Shown piece after piece: positions 37,860-50,463 of a DNA stretch of 64,000 nt. The position numbers and the translations under genes were made by a program. How positions within the stretch are numbered: the stretch's first letter is position 1; each line of letters starts with the position of its first letter. Under the pieces are notes generated by a model. It saw nothing but the letters and a program-made list of their open reading frames with translations. It had not been told where the DNA came from and ran no database searches. The stretch is from Dysidea avara (taxonomy: Eukaryota > Porifera > Demospongiae > Dictyoceratida > Dysideidae), in NCBI RefSeq assembly GCF_963678975.1, contig NC_089280.1, forward strand, positions 17,396,780 to 17,460,779, read 5' to 3'.

Positions 37860-38658
37860 GCTGCAACATCTGCAGTGGGAACCCTGACAAGATAGACGAA
37901 ATAGCTTCTGTGCCATCACAATGCATAAAATAGTTAACAATTTAATTGACATCAATCCACCTGAAGGATGCTTACAGCTAATTAACAGTATTACCAGGGG
38001 TCATCCACTCCGATTCACACAGTTGTAAACCAATGTAGACTCTTATAAATATTCATTTTATCCTCATGCTATTAGACTCTGAAACAGCTTGCCAACTAAT
38101 GCAGTAACATCAACTAGCCTTGAAACTTTTAAAAGCAAATTGAACATGTAACTACCTTTATTACTTCACTACTTTTTCCCTTTCTCTTTTGTACAAGTAT
38201 ACTCAATTTTGAGTTTGTACAGTAATGATAATAAATAAAGAATAAAATTTAGCAAGGTACCTGCAGTAGTATGAAGGACTTTGCAAGAAGTTATCATAGC
38301 ATTGTCACTTGAGAACTATGGCACTTTCCTCTAATATTTACTAAGCATAACCATATTTCCCATAATTCTTTGCAAAATAATTTTAGACCAGGCATATTTT
38401 GTGATAAAATTTTTGGTTTTCAGGATTTACATGAATGACTGCTCTATTAGAGTAGTTTGATCTTACGTAAAAAATTTACTTAGTCTTACAATTTACTGTA
38501 ATCTAACAGTGGTAGCTAGTTTTAAAAAAGTATTATATACTAGAACACTATTTACAAGTTGTGTATATATGCGAACCAAATTTAACAGTAATAATATTAT
38601 GATATCTTACATTAACACTTCTGTGGTCTCTAGCTATCTACAGTAAGCAAATTTGTTA

Positions 38659-38685
38659 CCCCCCCCCCCCCCAAAAAAAAAAAAA
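38659..38685. repeat. C14A13 homopolymer pair
   Basis: Fourteen C directly followed by thirteen A. Probably prone to length error in sequencing. The surrounding 38230-38886 holds no gene, only one TATTAGAGTA motif at about 38444 and AT-rich sequence. Confidence 0.9.
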
Positions 38686-38886
38686 GTTTGTAATGGGCTG
38701 GAGAGCTCTATTTCTTGGCTAAGGTCAATCACTTTGTTTTAATCACAGTATTAAAATTTGAATACTAATTATACAAAAGTGTCAAAATTAATGTAAAAAA
38801 GTAAATCCATTGAGAAATATATTTACAAAATAATTTACATAATTATTTACAAAAGGTATGCCAAATCTATTTATTGCATGGCCTAA

Positions 38887-39104
38887 CTACACTTGCTGTA
38901 TCCCTGCCATTTTGATAACACTGATATGGTGGTTGGCAGCTCGTGATTGACATATCATCTGATGTGTTGAATCATCTTGGGAATCAACCCCACAGTTGTC
39001 TGTATCAGAGTCCACAATTGGGTAATACAGAAATGGGAACCATGTCATGTTGTCTAGAAATGTCTGATGAGCAGCAGCAGTAGCAGTATCAACACTAATA
39101 TGAC
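38887..39104 (-). CDS. Unrecognised minus gene, terminal exon
   Basis: Acceptor tttgtatag, phase 1 in, stop TAG at 38887. Encodes HISVDTATAAAHQTFLDNMT, WFPFLYYPIVDSDTDNCG, and a polar tail ending KMAGIQQV. Confidence 0.65.
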
Positions 39105-42100
39105 CTATACAAACCAACAAAGTTTGTTAACAACTGCTAAACCATTTGTTGTACATACAATGATTACAAGTGTAAGGAAAACCAAACAATTAGGGATCAT
39201 TGTGATAAAATATGCTGAAACAAGGAGGATCAACATTTAACACAAATTTTAATATCTACTTTGTAGCCCATATAATCAACAATAAACAAACACTACTCGT
39301 GCACAATAAATGTGTGCCAAAATACCATTTACTAGCAAACAAGCAAGATAGTTGTTTCATTTAGTTTCCAGCATTGTTCTGTCCTTTACACAGCTCCACA
39401 CACATGTAAAAGCACATCATGGACTATTTGTACCATTTCTTTTTGTTTGAAGCACAAAGGTGTCAGTCTGCAGGTGGCATGTTGAGCTTGTCTGTAAGTG
39501 TAGAATCATCTGTAATTTTTTCACAACAGTCAAAGTAAGCAGACTGTTTACAGACATACTGCTGCAGTTCACCATGTATCAGACCAATGTAACCGCTAAG
39601 TGTGAAAAATTAAGCCTGTAGCATTAGCCATTTTTGGGTTACACTTAGTTACAGGGGCATACCCCGAGGGATTTCAGGAAACCTCTTGGAATTTATGCAC
39701 TAGTTAGAACATTGGGAAATTGAGACTTCAGATTTCCAGTATCTGTGAATCCATAATGAAACAGGGCACATTATAAACCTTTATCTTAGTTTAACAATGG
39801 TGTCTCACATAATAGCATTGTTTGTATTATTATAACAACAATTTGGGTGACATACTGTAGTAAAGCAGTCAAACAATATTAACTACTCTAATAGAACAGT
39901 CACTTAGCTGCAGTGGAAACTACTTTTCAAATTCCTGTGTATGCCCAACTTTTCAGTCAGTAGAAATTTTTTAGATCACATTTGTAGCATTTCAGGTCAC
40001 TATGAAGGCTTGATTGCAGCCAACCAATACTGCCAAAGTGTAATGTGAAGCTGGTATCTGATCAATATTTCAGCAGTGATCTCTACCATTACTGTGCAGC
40101 CAGGTGGAAGGTGGGGGCTAGAGGGGCTGCAACCCCCCAACTTTCAGATGAGAGGGGCAGGACTCCTCCAATAATTATCTTGTGTAATATCACAAGTGTA
40201 TCACATGATTAAATATTGTCGTGGTTTCCAAACTGGCAGCTATATATCATATAGTGGAAGGATTCATTTGTACGTATGCAGTACCTGAAAGATTTTAATT
40301 GACAATACTTTTGCAAAAAGTGCCATCTTGTAGTACTTATTTTTCAAAAAAATTTCTGGGGGGCATGTCCCCACACCCTCCTGAAAGGAGCATACTGTTG
40401 GTGTCAACTGAAATACTTTTGAACCCCCAACCTTTTCACCTTCCTCCGCCTCTGAGTGGAACCCCTCTAAGATGGGAAATTTATATTTATCCTTTGTAAA
40501 GAGGTGTCCTTAGTTAAGAGGCGTACGAGTTACTAACACTGTTGATTTGGGACATAGATGGATGTCCTTTGTAAAGATGTTGTCCGGTGTCCTGTAAGAA
40601 GGGTTCCAATGTAGTTGGCTTACTGTGAAGAATGGTACAATCAAACGGGTGTTGTAACTTCACTGTTTTGAATTAAGGTGCAATCATTTAGACACTAAAA
40701 TCATTGAAACAGAAATGTAAATTTATACCGAAACCTTCCCTAAACATTGTCTTTTTTAGCAGGGGGTTCTACACACTGCTTATTTTAAACCTGCCTACAC
40801 ACATGAATAACAATGTCATTCTTATTACTTTTCTCTTTATCTACTTCATCCGAATATTCATTTGTGTGAATTAGAGGTGGTATATTGTTATGTACATCAT
40901 CTTGTACACTATCTGGTACACCTGTTGGATATAGTCTTGAAATTTCTTCTTCATTATTACTGTTCTCATCGCTACTGTCATCAATTTCAATAACATCTGG
41001 TTTACTTGCTCTAAATACTTCATCTTTTCCATCACCTAGTCCATCACTAATACTATCACACTGTTGTTCTTCCCCATTCAGCGGTGACGTTCTATAACTT
41101 AACAGTTAGTATATAAAGGCATATAAGGTACTACTTTAAGCAGATACTGTAGTTCGCTTTTTTTCCATTGTAAAATTTTGTATGCAAAAATTATAAGAAA
41201 GTTTCTTACACAAAAATTTTGCAAAAGATTGAAATACTCTAATAGAGCAGTCATTCACATGTAAATCATACTAAAATACTTTACATGATATCTTTTTGCA
41301 CAAAAATAAAGCAAATTACAGTAATAACCAAAGGAGGTACATAAGGGTTGTTAGTATCATTTTTCTGAAAGTAACATATTTATAGCCTCGGTGTGTTTTG
41401 GAAATAAGCTTTTATAACTAAATTTCTTTCAGCTACTATTCATTATCAACATGCTCAGTCATTACTGGTAGCTATGTGCTGCTGTCAAAAATATTTATGT
41501 AAGAGTTTCATTATAAATGCTGTCCCACTAGGAGGAGCCTATGAGAAGGATACATACTGTGAATTCAGGGAGTCAGATCATTATGGCAAAAACCCACTGA
41601 CCTAGTGGTGACTTGAAACTCCAGAAACATGCATGCGTGGTGTCAGAATTTCCTATAGCTCAATTTGCTGCAATAAAAACAAAGAGTTTTCCTTTTTTAT
41701 ATGCTGAATGCCCAATTAGGTAAATAAAATTTAATGCTGATATTAATTGTCTGAAAACTTCATAATGACTGCGCACATAACTAGTGTACATCTTGAGGTA
41801 GGTTATCTCCATTGCATACATGATATAACACATAGTACAATACCACTAACTTTAGTACTATAAAATTCTCTTGCAAAACTGCCAATGTCTGCTTCAACAG
41901 TGCAATAGATTGTCTTCTTTCCTTACAAATGCCTTCCATCTCCTATAGAATAAAAATATACAAGCTTCACAAGTATATAAGAGTAAAAGTGATGATTTTA
42001 TTTATCATGACTAGTGGTTCTCAGCATCAATTTTTAGTGCAATATCAAGAGACAGTAACAGCTCTGTTATAAACTCTTAAGTAACATAACAGTAATATAA

Positions 42101-45100
42101 TATAATATATATATAGTTGAAGTACTGCTGCACATGTGTACAGAAAATATAGCACAAGGGGGTGTGTTGAGAGGCTAATACAGCACAAGGCAAAGCTGAG
42201 TGTTGTATTTACTTTGAGACCCCACCCCGAGTACTGTATTTTTCATATACTCAAGCTTAGGGGTGCTGTAAGTGTTCCGTGTAATCTATTTCTAGTTGTA
42301 GAACCAAATGGTAGGATTGATTTACAATGCGTACACATGATCAATCATGCTGTCTGAGTCGGGTCTTTGTAACATTCCTTACATAACTGTACTGTATTTT
42401 CCCAATTATGTGCATAACTGTATTGCATGACTCATATAGTACAGTCATGTAGTTAAATATAATTTGTACTGGCACTTTGATCCTCCCACACAAAGTACAA
42501 TATGAACATATACTTTTAGTTAGGTGATATTGTTTATTCTAATAAAGCTGCATAACATTGGAAGCCTCTTTTCAAAATTCCTGCATACACCCCTAAGTGC
42601 CGTTGATATTATGTTGCCAATGGAGAGAAAATGTACACTACTAAGGGATTCACAATACCATTAGCCTACAAGTATCCTCAGTTATCCAGAGCTCAAGGAG
42701 AGAAAAAAATCTCATTGCCAAACCAAACATTACTAGAACTATTTTCATTGTGTACCTTAATCTCTTCATTCATTTTTACCACAGAATTCTCTAATGGACC
42801 AACCCGCTTTGGACATGTTAGTCCAAATCCTGCTGCTGCTGTTTGCTGAAGCCCTTGTGACCTATGTAATAAGTAGCAAATAGTAAATTACTGTAAAAGG
42901 AACATGTTCTAATGGAATAAACATCAATATACAAGGAGCTATGGAATACAGTAGCACTTAATGTAAAGACCACAATTTAGTGTTAAACACCAACAAGCTT
43001 ATGACTGGTTAGTAGACACTGTTCAATTTTTCCCAATTTTATTCGTATTTTTAAATGTCACTGTTTTCAGGATGGGTTAATTTTTTTGAATAATTTGCTT
43101 AATAAATACTATAATAGCTCAGTGCTTTTACTTAGAAGTCCAAACACTTGTTCATAATGTACTGTAGCTCTTATGCTACTTGAAAAAGCATGTTCTAGGC
43201 CCAAGCATCCTCTCACCATGGAAAAATCCTAACTCATATGCAGCGTTAATAATTACTTTGGTTATGTTTGGCTGAAGGAATCAGTTAGTCAAATAGTCAG
43301 TAAACAATTTTTATTACCTAAATAAAAAGTTTCACAGTTTGTAGTAACTCGTGGAAGCAACTTTGACCTGTGTGAAAGGAATGTGGGGTTACAGTCTGGT
43401 CAATATTTACACAAACCCATGTATAAAATACCACCATCATACTTAACAATATGGTAGCTTTAATTTGCATGAACACTACAATCATATTATGACTTTTCAT
43501 GGATGTAACATTCACACTACATACATACTATTATTATTAACACTTTACAGTGACCAGCACTGAAGGTCTACAACAACATGTGCTGCAGCCTTAGGATTAC
43601 CTGACCTAGTTTCAAGGACTTAGACTTAATGACTTATACAGTAGCTGGAAAGGTGTAACATACGTACATGATTAAGTTGTGAAGTGATTCGGTTGTTGCA
43701 TTATAATCTATTAAACTATCCAATTGAGTGTCCACAGTATTACAATTTGTTACTACAGGATTTACTAATGTCTGGATGAACACAGCATAGTAGTCAGCAT
43801 CCTCATCGGTGATACAACAAAGTGGTCTGGCTTGATTTTTACATTGCAAAACATTTGAACCTACAGAACAATAAATACCACACTTACGACTGCAAAAGAA
43901 ATTGCAAAATAATATTTTAAAATTTAACATAGTTATTAACAACAGGAATGTGTGGGGGGGGGGGGGGGGGGGACAATTAATAGTGGTGTGGGCATTACTT
44001 TAATGTAGACCTGTTTAATTAAAGAATAGTGTAGGCTTTCAAGCAATCATGCAGACAAATTTATAATCAGAAAGTCGTTTAAGCTAGATGGCCATATTGA
44101 CAGTTCACAGTAAAGTATGTCAAGTGGATGCAACGGACCAACTTCTGCTTTATGGCGGAACTTCCTACCACACAGCAGTCAATGACGTTCAACTGGCACA
44201 ACACAACAGCTCCAGTCCTTGCTCAATACTTTGACTACCACAAACACTTCAGATACCACCCAGGCTCTGTTTTAGAAAAATCATAAAGCCTACACAATTA
44301 TTTGTGACCGACTCTTAGTCTTAAACTGTGGCAGGATAAACTTATTATTACTGAATTCATATCACTTAGTCAAAGGTAAAGGATGCTAGATTAGTGAAGT
44401 AAGTGTTATTGCATACAAGATGAATTGTGTAGTGCATAAGTTATGCACATTAGAATGATTCATTATATACTTTAACACACTAAATATTAGTTCAGCCAAA
44501 GCAGTATAGTGGTGAGAATCCAGATGGGGGCACCTCTTCCCTCTCACCCTTTTCTACCCTCAAACCAATACCCTCAAATACTTTAATAGAACTTAAATAC
44601 TCTAATAGAACAGTCATTGCATGCAACACACAATTTCCAAATTTCCTAGAAGGCAAAGTATAGCTATAGCCTATATGTCCATGGCATGGTGCAGGTTTTC
44701 TACAGAGCAGTAGCTGTCTTTGCATATCATAACTATACAACACAAATAATTACTTTAAGGTCATAAACTACTCATAGAAATCACCACTGTTACTGATTCC
44801 TTCTTCTGTTTACATGCACTCAGAAAGCATATAATTTATAATTTATTGTCAACATTCACACATACACTCCTAGCTATGTACCAAAACTTTTAGTGTCAAA
44901 ATTTACAAAATATCTAAGAGATTATGCCTACTATGCTGGTGCACCTCTCCTGGATCCTCCCCTGGTCTTCTGATTTGTATGTTGCACAAAACATGATATC
45001 TTTTGAAAACAACAGCATAGTACCTAGGATAACTGTGTGACTTAGGCTGTAGGCACCATTACCAGCACTAGAAAATACAGACTATGGGTACCTGCTATGG

Positions 45101-48100
45101 CTAACCATTGGACACACTCAGCTAGGTAACATAACAAAGGTCAGCTAACTTTTTAAAGAGTGAAAATTGCTCCATATTTTAAGTGCACAACTTATGACAT
45201 CTCCCTGTGCAACTTGACATTTCACTGTGCAAGTTTTATTTTTAAAAAGCTTCACAACAACCATAGCAGTAATTCTTCATACATAACATGTTAACTGACA
45301 TGAACTGATACATGTACCACTTGTCATACAGCAATATTATGTGTGGTGATTCAAAAATGGTGCTCAAATTATGGTCCCCTTACACCATAGGAAAGAGAAG
45401 TGACCATTTTGTTTCAGCTATGCTCTGAATAATATACACACTACACAGCTTTATATATACATATAGATATTCAAATATGCCAGGTCATAAATGGGCGCTA
45501 CCTTAATGTAAGGTCATGTACAAGAATACAATCGCCTAATTTTTAGAACAAGGCTAATAAAACCAGTGACTTGTCACAAGGATGTCAACAGCAGCTGCTA
45601 CAAGAAGCAAATGCTGGTTCACAAGTGGATTATAAGAACTAAATTGCCAGGGTATCTATATGGATAAATATGGTATATACTGGAGAATTGTACTTGAAAT
45701 ACATCTGTGCCAATATTCAGTCACAAATACAAAAGCTCACTGAAAGCACTTTGAACTTGAGCCACTCCACACTTGGGTTTAGTTGTATGGTCTGTACCCA
45801 TCAATTCTGCAAAGTCATTCATAAAGATATCAATATTTGTGGCTGAGTAAATTCAATCCATTTAGTAGCGTTTATTTTTATCTCTAAATCTGTGAGTGTA
45901 TCTAAAGCACCACTTAGTCAACCCACGCAGCAAGTCAGATTAATGTATTTGCTCTCAGTATAGCTAGTGTTGATATAAACCAATAATTCAAATTGATGTG
46001 AGTTTAAAGCTTATCAATACCTTGAACAGTATGGATGATCCAGTTAGTTGTAAATATTTTAATTTTTTTATAATCAGCACTGCCAGCATCTGTACAATTT
46101 AATAACCACACAATGGTTTTGAGGCTGATACATATGGTTTGACTCTGCAGACTGGTGGTGTCATACAAGTATATGTGAGCAGTCACCACTTTCCTTAAGA
46201 GTAGTGTACTTTGACCTAGAGGTTATAATTTCTATAGTAACTAAATTAATTCATTTCCCATTACCATGATTTAGCTGAATTTGTAGGTCTTGAATATACA
46301 CAACGTGCAGTATTCAAAATGTTTACAAAGTACATACCAGAACACAGGACATCACTGGCACTGTCTACCTGCGCCTGTTGAGTTGTTGTTTATAACTCCC
46401 TTTGATAGCATAAAATTAAAGCGTGCACATTTCATACACAAAATCTAAACCAACAAAATAACCACAAGATTACTGTAAACAAGAATAGTAGGTGTGCTGT
46501 CTGAAATATGCTACATTTAATAGCTATTATATGGAGCACAATGCAATAACAGATTGATGTGATAAATCCATAACCATATTCAGAGGTTCTATATAAGGCA
46601 ATGCTACCTACCAGTAAAAGTAGGCATATCTGTGGTAAAAGTGATGTGTAAAGCTGAGTTAAATTGTGGTCAACAATCTAGTAGTTACAACAACTGAAAT
46701 CCAACCAAAGTAGCCAGGTGGATCCCACATACAGAATGCAGTACATGCTATACATGCACACACTTAGCACATGTGAAGCATGTGTACATGTTGCATGAGA
46801 GGGGAAAATACTGAACATTCATTGGTAACAACCATCTATGTTTGATTTCCTATGTGTATGGCATTGGAAAATCAGCCAGATTCCATATAGCTCTTAATAG
46901 AAATCTTTCAAAAATACCATAGTTACTTGGTATACCTCTTAAAGACTGTGTCCTATAAACTTTTGCTTCAACATAATAATTATTATGTTAGTGCATATAA
47001 CCACAGCAATGTTGGATTTGTTTAATATGTACACCTTTATGTCTGAAGCTCTTAGAGTTTGTGAATACATACATAGATATTACTAAGTGTCCATTGTCAC
47101 TAATACTTCATTGTGGTCTGTATAGTTTCCGCTGTGGTCTGTAGTTTCTGCTAAAAGTTTAACAGGTTCTTTATAGCACAAATCGATTTTTTTGCTGTTC
47201 CTTCAGTCTATCACTATAGCTCCCACAGTATTCACCAGATAAAGCTGAGCTATCATCATTTTTACTCAGTAGGTCACATTCATTAAATACAGTGTGCTTT
47301 AGCTATTACAGAATATTGATTACACACTTCAAAGGGGGATATAATACACTTCCATACAACACGGAAAATAAAACCATACACTTATTTGACTTTGAAGTTG
47401 CATGGTTTCATACATTAATTACCAATAAGAACTATGACAAAACTTTTCCTGAACAGAAACTGATTGAACATTGCACAAGGACACCATTGCAATTTGTCGC
47501 CTAAAACTGTATTACTCATCCCAACAGCTAGGTCCCAGCTGAACTAATAACAGGTTATCAAAAACTTGCAATGTGCAAATTCTGCAGGTAAATATCATGA
47601 TCACACTTGGACAGAGAATGAAACCTTATAGCTGTCAGCACTTTCACAATCCTGTCCCATCTGTATTACAATTGCTTTTACTCCTGACTGTTCTAACTAG
47701 CTAGCTAGCTACTACCTCGAGCTCAATTGTAATCATTATTAGATTAATTTATGGAGCTAATGCCATAAATGATTAAAATTAATCAGTAATGAACAGTTTA
47801 TAGATTGGTACGGAAAAATGCAACTGCATCATAAACATGCATACATTAATTTTTATAACATTTCATGCACAAACAAAGAATTATAGTGTATGGGGAGTGC
47901 CGATAAGGCCAAGACACTACATGTCTTTGTGACTGAACTACAACAGAGAAACACATACTTTGCTTGTGTCACTATACTGGGAACTTACTTTGCAGCTTGT
48001 AATGAGCAAATGTAACTAGTATATTACTGGGTACTACCCTCAAAGTAACGAGTAATATGTTACGTTACTTTTTTTCTGGGAGTAATATGTGACTGTAGTG

Positions 48101-50463
48101 CATTGCGTTGCTTACAAGTAATGGGTAATATGTACCAAGTTACATTTTAAAAGTAATGACCCAAACTCTGGAAAGTGCGCAGTATAACATCTAGTTGCTT
48201 AAGCAGCTTACATGTTTTTAAACAGGCTGTAGGACCAGGTGTCCTACAGACCTTTAGCCTGTAAAGCCTTAATAAATAAAATAAATGTCAGACACCATGT
48301 AAGAATTGCTACATCACAGTATGTAGTTACATGGTTGCACATCATGATAAGGCACCTGAAACTCAACATTGCATGATGCACGTATAAATATTTGAGGGGT
48401 CCAACATTTTGAGAAATCTTGTATGCCCATGTGATAGAAATCCAAAATCAAGCCTGTTATCTCCATGTTTCTCCAAAAATAATTTTTTTCCGTGAAGTCT
48501 TCAATCAGCAATAACCGTGCCTCGGTTTGGACCTCACTGGCTACGGTACTACCACTGCACAAGGCTAATGATAATAATTTATGTCAGTGAAATCAGTAGA
48601 TATCAACTTGAAAAAATCAGAAATCACAGTGGAAATCAGGAAGTCTCACTGGTATGCGATTTCAGAAGTGTTGGACCCCTCGAAAATATCATTTTTAACC
48701 CCCAGTATGGACTAAACAGGGGGGGATTTTGATTTACGTAAATGATTTGGCTTCTGTTGTAAAACACTCCTCTGTTAAAATGTTTGCTGATGATGTTTTA
48801 CCTTATGCTCCAGCTAACACTCTCAAGGAATGTTCTTCCCTACAAAATGACCTCACTGCCATTTCTTCTTGGGCTAGTCGCTGGCAATTAAAGTTAAATC
48901 CCACCAAATGTAAAGCTTTTATGATTACTAACAAACGCAAACCAATTCCATTTACATACTCCATTAACCATCAACCTATTTCATGGAGTAATCCTGTGAA
49001 GTATCTTGGTGTGCAGGTAGATTCCAAGTTAAACTGGTCTAAGCATTGCAAGTATGTTGTCAGTAAGGGCACCAAGTCTTTAAACTATTTACGTAGATCA
49101 ATGTTTGGTTGCAGCCGTGCAGCTAAGTGTGCCGCATACAAAGCTATCATCCGGCCAATGCTAGAGTATGCTGCAGTCGTATGGAATCCCCATAATTTGG
49201 GAGATATCCAACTACTAGAGTCCCTACAAAAGCGGGCAGCTCGATGGATCTGTGGGAGTCGCTGGAGTCCATCTACCAGCTCTTGGACCATTTCTTCGAA
49301 TGATTGTTGCTCCCAACTTCACCTTCCTTCTCTCCAGTCAAGACGAAGTTTCCTTTCGGTCAGTTTCCTCAATGACATATATCACCAGCAAACATCTATT
49401 ACATTTAATAGTCACTGTTCATTTAATTCCATAGCATCTACCAGAAGTCACCATCTTTCACTAGTCCCTCCACAGTCCACCATTAATTCTAGGAGATATT
49501 CTTTTTTTGTCAACACAACTTTCTTCTGGAACACTGTGCCATTACATATCCTTGAAGACAGCAATCGAAAGTCTTTCCGGCATCACCTTTATAATTACTT
49601 ATGTGTCAAGTAACTTCTTAATCACTGTTTTGTGTTTTGTTGTGTACTGTTTAGTTTGTAGTGTACTGTAGGTATATGTATGTTTGTTTTTTGTAGGCGG
49701 ACACCTTGTACAGGCTTTGCCTTTTGTGTATGCCTTCCTTTTCGGTAAATTGATAATAATAATAATAATAATAATAATAATAGAGGACTGATTTATCAGC
49801 GAAATGTTGCATGGGGCATTCCATACACTGCAATAATTTTATCTCTTCATTTTGTAAGTAATGGTGATGGATATACTGGCAGCATGCAGTAGCTATTCCA
49901 GCAGAGGGCTTAGAGTGGAGCAATTGCTTCATGGAATTGTCAAATCCCCTCTCTGCCCGTCTAGCTACTGGGGGGAGTATAATAGGCACTGATATAGGTG
50001 CATATAGCGGTAAATATGAGCTCTCATTCTCTTTGGTTTGTAGCTAGCTACCCTCCTCATACAGCTAGCTACCCTCCTCATACAGCTAGCTAGAGATAAA
50101 ATCTGGATAGATGGGAAGTAGACGTCATTCGTGCAGATTGATAATCGGATTGCATGTCATTGTATCGTGCAAAATGGGAGGTTATCAGAGCGTCAGCACT
50201 GATACAGTCTGCATTAACGGCGGTACTGAGCTAACCGCAGTGGCATTACAATTTTGGCTTACAATATAAAGTTCGTGAGCTGATGACGGTGCACAGACAA
50301 CTGGTACACATCCAAAAGCTACTATGGCCACTCATCTGGGCCTTAGCTACTGAACAACTAAAACACAGAATAAGTCACAGTACGATTTACCTAATAGATC
50401 AACAAATGAGGTCTCCAACCCTACTGTAAGTCTATCACTTTTGGCTTCTACTCCTTTGTCCAT
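38887..50463 (-). CDS. Unrecognised nine-exon gene, coiled coil and SIM-like motif
   Basis: Minus-strand exons 50463-50391, 49988-49829, 46193-46021, 45806-45725, 43889-43664, 42845-42756, 41942-41851, 41091-40799 and 39104-38887 join in phase into 1407 nt, 468 residues. The N-terminal half is helical and Cys-containing (VGLETSFVDLL, LPPVARRAERGFDNSMKQLL, TIVWLLNCTDAG, CCITDEDADYYAVFIQTL). The middle has a coiled coil (VVKMNEEIKEMEGICKERRQ, then SIALLKQTLAVL). The C-terminal part is acidic and holds VIEIDDSSDE, like a SUMO-interaction motif, and PIVDSDTD. I do not recognise the family. The helical-coil-SIM plan would suit a chromatin or genome-maintenance factor, but that is a guess. Exon 2's donor and exon 6's acceptor are the weakest borders. 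Confidence 0.6.
40799..41091 (-). CDS. Unrecognised minus gene, acidic exon with SIM-like core
   Basis: Acceptor aagttatag, phase 2 in, phase 1 out. Contains SKPDVIEIDDSSDENSNNEE: a hydrophobic VIEI core next to acidic and Ser residues, the layout of a SUMO-interaction motif. The plus-strand open frame here is its antisense shadow. Confidence 0.65.
41851..41942 (-). CDS. Unrecognised minus gene, coiled-coil exon
   Basis: Acceptor ttctatag, phase 0 in, phase 2 out at gttagt. Encodes EMEGICKERRQSIALLKQTL and AVLQENFIVL, with hydrophobic residues spaced as in a coiled coil that continues from the previous exon. Confidence 0.65.
42756..42845 (-). CDS. Unrecognised minus gene, exon 6
   Basis: Encodes QTAAAGFGLTCPKRVGPLEN and SVVKMNEEIK, donor gtacac. 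I take the acceptor at ggcttcag because it gives the needed phase 0. An earlier acatag would need phase 2. Confidence 0.5.
43664..43889 (-). CDS. Unrecognised minus gene, exon 5
   Basis: Acceptor ttcttttgcag, phase 2 in, phase 0 out at gtatgt. Encodes RKCGIYCSVGSNVLQCKNQA, then RPLCCITDEDADYYAVFIQT and a polar end. Seven Cys in 45 residues, without a regular zinc-finger spacing that I recognise. Confidence 0.65.
43954..43972. repeat. G19 homopolymer
   Basis: Nineteen G in a row in an intron of the minus-strand gene, 64 bp upstream of its exon 5. Intron sequence around it (44000-45700) shows no other exon apart from two TACTCTAATAGAAC motif copies at 44575-44612. Confidence 0.9.
45725..45806 (-). 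CDS. Unrecognised minus gene, exon 4
   Basis: Acceptor atgactttgcag, phase 1 in, phase 2 out at gtgact. Encodes LMGTDHTTKPKCGVAQVQSA and FSELLY. Confidence 0.6.
46021..46193 (-). CDS. Unrecognised minus gene, exon 3
   Basis: Donor gtattg in phase 1 matches exon 4. Encodes VVTAHIYLYDTTSLQSQTIC, ISLKTIVWLLNCTDAG and KKIKIFTTNWIIHTVQ, a helix-rich, hydrophobic segment. The acceptor (ctcttaag) is modest. Confidence 0.6.
46200..48010. other. Intron 2 of the minus gene, no exon seen
   Basis: AT-rich sequence without a convincing exon. A tagctagctagctac cluster lies at about 47698-47712. Confidence 0.45.
48013..48180. repeat. Decayed AGTAACTT-type MITE
   Basis: Repeated taacgagtaatatgtta, aagtaatgggtaatatg and gttacatt words match the interior of the complete element at 55980-56464. 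The diagnostic ends are not clean here. Confidence 0.5.
48225..48290. repeat. Dispersed (AATAAA) tail
   Basis: aggctgtaggaccaggtgtc, then ttagcctgtaaagcc and taataaataaaataaa. The inverse of this block stands at about 59415-59490, and a shorter piece near 11840. It looks like the 3' end of a non-LTR retroelement family. Confidence 0.6.
48729..49783 (+). pseudogene. LINE 3' fragment with RT C-terminal half
   Basis: One long open frame of 294 codons starting inside reverse transcriptase: YVNDLASVV, then VKMFADDV (the catalytic Asp pair is intact), WQLKLNPTKCKAF, YLGVQVDSKLNWSKH, RPMLEYAAVVWNPH and, near the end, FVNTTFFWNTVP. After the stop comes a UTR and an (ATA) run at 49752-49782. It is 5'-truncated, as LINEs often are. 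It sits in intron 2 of the minus-strand gene, opposite in direction. The frame is unbroken over nearly 900 bp, so it is much younger than the LINE at 34.5 kb. Confidence 0.85.
49829..49988 (-). CDS. Unrecognised minus gene, exon 2
   Basis: Acceptor ctatatcag, phase 1 in. Encodes VPIILPPVARRAERGFDNSM, KQLLHSKPSAGIATACCQYI and HHHYLQNEEIKLL. Two possible ends: gtgtat at 49828 (phase 2, fits exon 3) or gtcctc at 49788. The second is only a few bases from the end of the LINE insertion. I prefer the first because the phases agree. Confidence 0.55.
50391..50463 (-). CDS. Unrecognised minus gene, first exon
   Basis: ATG at 50463 reads MDKGVEAKSDRLTVGLETSF and VDLL, then a good donor gtaaat in phase 1. 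An in-frame TAA stands just upstream (gaactgtaatg), supporting this start. Confidence 0.65.

Larger units (their letters stand above)
34555..38225 (+). pseudogene. LINE reverse transcriptase, decayed, twice interrupted
   Basis: 5'-truncated non-LTR element. Visible RT motifs are NYRPISLT, DQQHGFRSGRSC, DMSKAFDTV, GVPQDSVLGPLLF (the usual Gly is Asp) and LYADDLNL. The frame then breaks at 35091, resumes at 37412 (NEQDVAALQNDLNTIIKWS), breaks again at 37519, and resumes at 37868. It ends with the typical C-terminal segment (TRGHPLRF, YPHAIRLWNSLP). Stops and shifts within each piece make it inactive. The two gaps are later insertions with duplicated target sites. The 3' end lies near a taataaataaag stretch (38228-38240). 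Confidence 0.85.

Noticed and set aside
40885..41097. Plus-strand Ser-rich frame
   Set aside because: Antisense shadow of the acidic exon at 40799-41091 on the minus strand.
42631..42849. Plus-strand frame ending AAAVC
   Set aside because: Antisense shadow of the minus-strand exon at 42756-42845.
48314..48562. Minus-strand 82-codon frame
   Set aside because: Sits in repeat-rich intron sequence next to the LINE, does not fit the phase of the minus-strand gene, and no family is recognised.
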